Assembly: GCA_046704255.1 (NCBI GenBank)
Contig: JBJKSH010000145.1
Coordinates: 1-45,731 of the forward strand
Length of the DNA: 45,731 nt
Direction: 5' to 3'
Source of the DNA: FEN-1297 sp046704255
Lineage (GTDB): Bacteria > Bacteroidota > Ignavibacteria > Ignavibacteriales > Ignavibacteriaceae
In this document: in pieces, positions 43,388 to 45,731 of the stretch
How the letters are laid out: each line of letters opens with the position of its first letter
Numbering within the stretch: position 1 is the first letter of the stretch
The notes under the pieces: model-generated
Told to the model about the DNA's origin: nothing
Seen by the model: only the letters and a program-made list of their open reading frames with translations
Database searches by the model: none
Position numbers and translations under genes: made by a program

Positions 43388-44206
43388 ATGATTAAAAAGA
43401 AATCATCTCCGGCTGAATCCTTGGATAGAAAATTATCCGGTACAATAACCCGCAATAACGGCAAACTGATCGAAATAGAGCATCTGACAAAAATATACCC
43501 TTTGGGTGAAGTGGAAGTTCATGCACTTAGAGGAGTATCCGTTGAAGTAACTACGGGAGAGTTTGTAGCAATTATGGGTGCTTCCGGTTCCGGCAAATCT
43601 ACCTTTATGAATATTCTTGGATGCCTGGATAAGCCGACAAAGGGAACCTACTCTCTGGATGGTATAGAAGTAGGTAAACTTGCACGGGACGAACTAGCCT
43701 TAATAAGAAATAAAAAAATCGGCTTTGTGTTTCAAGGTTTTAATTTGTTAAACCGGACTTCTGCACTGGAAAATGTTGAACTGCCGTTGTTTTACAGTTC
43801 GGTTTCGAACAAAGATAGAAAAGAAAAATCCATTGCCGCATTGCAAAAAGTTGGCCTGGAAGACAGAGTATATCATTATCCCAACCAACTATCAGGCGGC
43901 CAGCAGCAACGCGTTGCAATTGCAAGAGCTTTGGTAAATAATCCTTCCATAGTTTTAGCCGATGAACCCACCGGTAACCTGGACAGCCGCACAAGCATTG
44001 AAGTAATGGAAATTTTTCAAAAGTTAAATGACCAGGGAATTACAATTATTCTTGTAACGCATGAACCGGACATTGCCACATTTGCTAAAAGGCATGTGGT
44101 ATTCCGCGATGGGAAAATTAAATCGGATAAGATAAACATGAATCCTAAAATTGCTTCTGAAGTAATTAAAACAATTCCTTCAATTGATGAGGAGGAAGAG
44201 TTATGA
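43388..44206 (+). CDS. ABC transporter ATP-binding protein, MacB/LolD type
   Basis: The 272-residue protein has a short extra N-terminal stretch (1-25), then a complete ATPase domain: Walker A GASGSGKST, Q-loop GFVFQGFNLL, signature LSGGQQQRVAIARAL, Walker B IVLADEPTGNLD and the switch His in LVTHEP. In classical MacB this domain and the membrane domain are one chain; here they are two genes overlapping by four bases (ATGA). It powers the efflux or lipoprotein-type mechanotransmission system with the adjacent permease and adaptor. Confidence 0.95.
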   Translation: MIKKKSSPAESLDRKLSGTITRNNGKLIEIEHLTKIYPLGEVEVHALRGVSVEVTTGEFVAIMGASGSGKSTFMNILGCLDKPTKGTYSLDGIEVGKLARDELALIRNKKIGFVFQGFNLLNRTSALENVELPLFYSSVSNKDRKEKSIAALQKVGLEDRVYHYPNQLSGGQQQRVAIARALVNNPSIVLADEPTGNLDSRTSIEVMEIFQKLNDQGITIILVTHEPDIATFAKRHVVFRDGKIKSDKINMNPKIASEVIKTIPSIDEEEEL

Positions 44207-45420
44207 AGATATTAAATATAATTGTAGCCGCACTTCGAGCGTTGCAGAGAAATAAGATGAGATCTTTTTTAACTATGCTTGGAATTATTATCGGCGTTGG
44301 TGCGGTAATTACTATGCTGGCAATAGGTCAGGGTGCCGAGTATTCCGTTAAACAACAGATTGCATCGCTCGGTACGAATGTTCTTCTTGTATTTCCGGGT
44401 TCGCAGCAGCAGGGTGGAATTAGAATAGGTGCTGGTACAATGACAACATTAACAGAAGAAGATGCGCAGGCAATACGCGATGAATGCCCTGCCGTTGCTT
44501 ATGTTTCTCCCGGTACTTTTGCAGGCGGGCAGGTAATTGCCGGCAACTTAAATTGGTTTACTTCAATTCAAGGTGTTGGAGTAGACTATACACAAATTAG
44601 GGAATGGGATGTACAATACGGTGATTTTTTTACAGACCAGGATATTAAAAGCGCAACCAAAGTTTGCATACTCGGCAGAACTGTTGCGGATAATTTGTTC
44701 CCTGATTCCGACCCCGTAGGACAAAATATAAGAATTAGAAATGTGCCTTTTAAAATTATTGGCGTTTTAACAAAGAAGGGCCAAAATGCGATGGGGCAGG
44801 ATCAAGATGATGTTATACTTGCACCTTATACTACTGTTCAGCGAAGACTTTCGCATTTCCCTTACATCAGGCAAATACTAGTTTCAGCTACAAGTGCAAA
44901 TACAATTGAAACGGCTCAAAAGCAAATTACCGATCTTTTAAGGATGCGACATAAAATTGCCCGCTATGAAAGTGATGATTTTACCATACGTAATCAATCC
45001 GATTTAGCCAATGCCGCCACAGCAACATCTCAAATACTTACAATTCTTTTAGCAAGTATTGCATCAGTCTCCTTGCTGGTCGGCGGCATCGGCATTATGA
45101 ATATAATGCTGGTCTCTGTTACCGAAAGGACTAGAGAAATCGGTATTAGAATGTCTGTCGGCGCAAGAGGCAGGGATATTCTAACTCAATTTTTAATTGA
45201 AGCACTTGTGCTTAGTTTGCTAGGCGGAATTTTAGGAATATTATTTGGAGTTGCAGGTTCTAAGGTTGTATCCGGTATAGCCGAATGGCCTACATTTATA
45301 ACTGCTTTTTCAATTCTGCTGTCATTCGGATTTTCAATACTCGTCGGCTTGTTTTTCGGATTTTATCCGGCAAGAAAAGCTGCGCTGCTTAACCCGATAG
45401 ATGCACTTAGGTATGAATAG
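44203..45420 (+). CDS. ABC transporter permease, MacB type
   Basis: The 405-residue protein has the MacB layout: one membrane helix near the start (about 20-42, MRSFLTMLGIIIGVGAVITM), a large periplasmic domain (about 45-270) and three C-terminal helices of the FtsX domain, with GGIGIMNIMLVSVTERTREI just after the second helix. It ends FYPARKAALLNPIDALRYE, a typical family ending. With the ATPase and MacA-like adaptor it forms a tripartite efflux system of the MacAB-TolC type; substrates in this family include macrolides, peptides and siderophores, and none can be assigned here. Confidence 0.95.
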   Translation: MKILNIIVAALRALQRNKMRSFLTMLGIIIGVGAVITMLAIGQGAEYSVKQQIASLGTNVLLVFPGSQQQGGIRIGAGTMTTLTEEDAQAIRDECPAVAYVSPGTFAGGQVIAGNLNWFTSIQGVGVDYTQIREWDVQYGDFFTDQDIKSATKVCILGRTVADNLFPDSDPVGQNIRIRNVPFKIIGVLTKKGQNAMGQDQDDVILAPYTTVQRRLSHFPYIRQILVSATSANTIETAQKQITDLLRMRHKIARYESDDFTIRNQSDLANAATATSQILTILLASIASVSLLVGGIGIMNIMLVSVTERTREIGIRMSVGARGRDILTQFLIEALVLSLLGGILGILFGVAGSKVVSGIAEWPTFITAFSILLSFGFSILVGLFFGFYPARKAALLNPIDALRYE

Positions 45421-45425
45421 AATTC

Positions 45426-45639
45426 TTAATTTATAAGCTGGTCTTTAAATTCCTTAGGACTAATACCTACTTCTTTTTTGAATAGCCTGGAAAAGTACGG
45501 CGGATTTGCAGGGCCAAGCCAAAATGCAATTTCAGAAATGCTTTTCACTTTCAAGTATGTTTAAACTTATTAATGGATGTTCCGGTGCAGTAAATACTTC
45601 AGCAGGATCGAGTTAGGTAATTGTATTAAAGTATTTCAA
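45426..45639 (-). pseudogene. Broken AraC-family regulator
   Basis: On the minus strand, from a TTG at 45639, the frame reads LKYFNTIT, a stop, then LDPAEVFTAPEHPLISLNIL up to about 45541, matching the usual N-terminal start of Bacteroidetes-type AraC regulators. The C-terminal half resumes in another frame as KSISEIAFWLGPANPPYFSR and LFKKEVGISPKEF, the second helix-turn-helix of AraC, to the stop at 45426-45428. The whole middle (roughly 200 residues in living relatives) is missing. The gene is dead by stop, frameshift and deletion. Nothing was recognised from 45640 to the window end. Confidence 0.75.
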
Positions 45640-45731
45640 ATAATAATTTACCTAATCTTTCAAATCTGATTAATAGTATTGATTGATATTTACCGAAATG
45701 ATATCCCCGTGATATCTTTACAAATTGTAAG

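Overview
The window is an AT-rich bacterial chromosome segment built around the replication origin. The dnaA-dnaN-recF-dciA-gyrB-gyrA block runs rightward on the + strand from about 11.8 kb. The rpmH-rnpA-yidD-yidC block runs leftward from about 11.4 kb. Gene order, protein style and the wealth of multiheme c-type cytochromes suggest a Gram-negative member of the Fibrobacteres-Chlorobi-Bacteroidetes group, most like the Ignavibacteria. This lineage call is an inference from protein features, not from a marker gene.

Left arm (1-11.4 kb, all minus strand). In transcription order it holds rpmH, rnpA, yidD, yidC; a patatin-type outer-membrane protein; a pyrimidine-nucleoside phosphorylase; and a haem-biosynthesis operon hemX-like, hemA, hemC, a small PepSY-like lipoprotein, and an unusual open frame running off the left edge. 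In that frame a TetR-family repressor is fused without a stop to the start of uroporphyrinogen-III synthase (HemD). The hem promoter region carries a near-perfect TetR-style palindrome (TGACTTACCGGTCAGTCA) and a second related site, so the fusion may regulate its own pathway.

Origin (11.4-13.6 kb). Three identical TGTTGATAAC DnaA-box-like sites lie upstream of dnaA, the last touching the dnaA start. The dnaA-dnaN gap has further box-like sites, a clear dnaA terminator and a very AT-rich stretch.

Centre (13.6-28.2 kb). After the replication genes come a decayed MNT/HepT toxin-antitoxin relic between gyrB and gyrA, a two-repeat exported helical protein, a Mut7-C RNase-like protein, a membrane metallophosphoesterase, an HDOD protein, dCMP deaminase, a DMT transporter and a GH47 alpha-mannosidase.

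Right arm (28.2-45.7 kb). A large electron-transfer cluster encodes a 13-haem cytochrome fused to a cytochrome b domain, a 19-haem cytochrome, a second cytochrome b, a NapC/NirT-like 7-haem protein, a Rieske protein, a b6-like cytochrome b and an 11-haem cytochrome. Together these carry 50 predicted c-haem sites. A 25-residue membrane peptide precedes them. Then come a DUF2339-like membrane protein, a PAP2 phosphatase on the opposite strand, a MacA/MacB-type efflux operon, and the broken remains of an AraC-family regulator at the right edge.

Haem synthesis and the respiratory cluster fit together functionally: the cell must make and attach large amounts of haem. No tRNA, rRNA, CRISPR array or intact insertion sequence was recognised.
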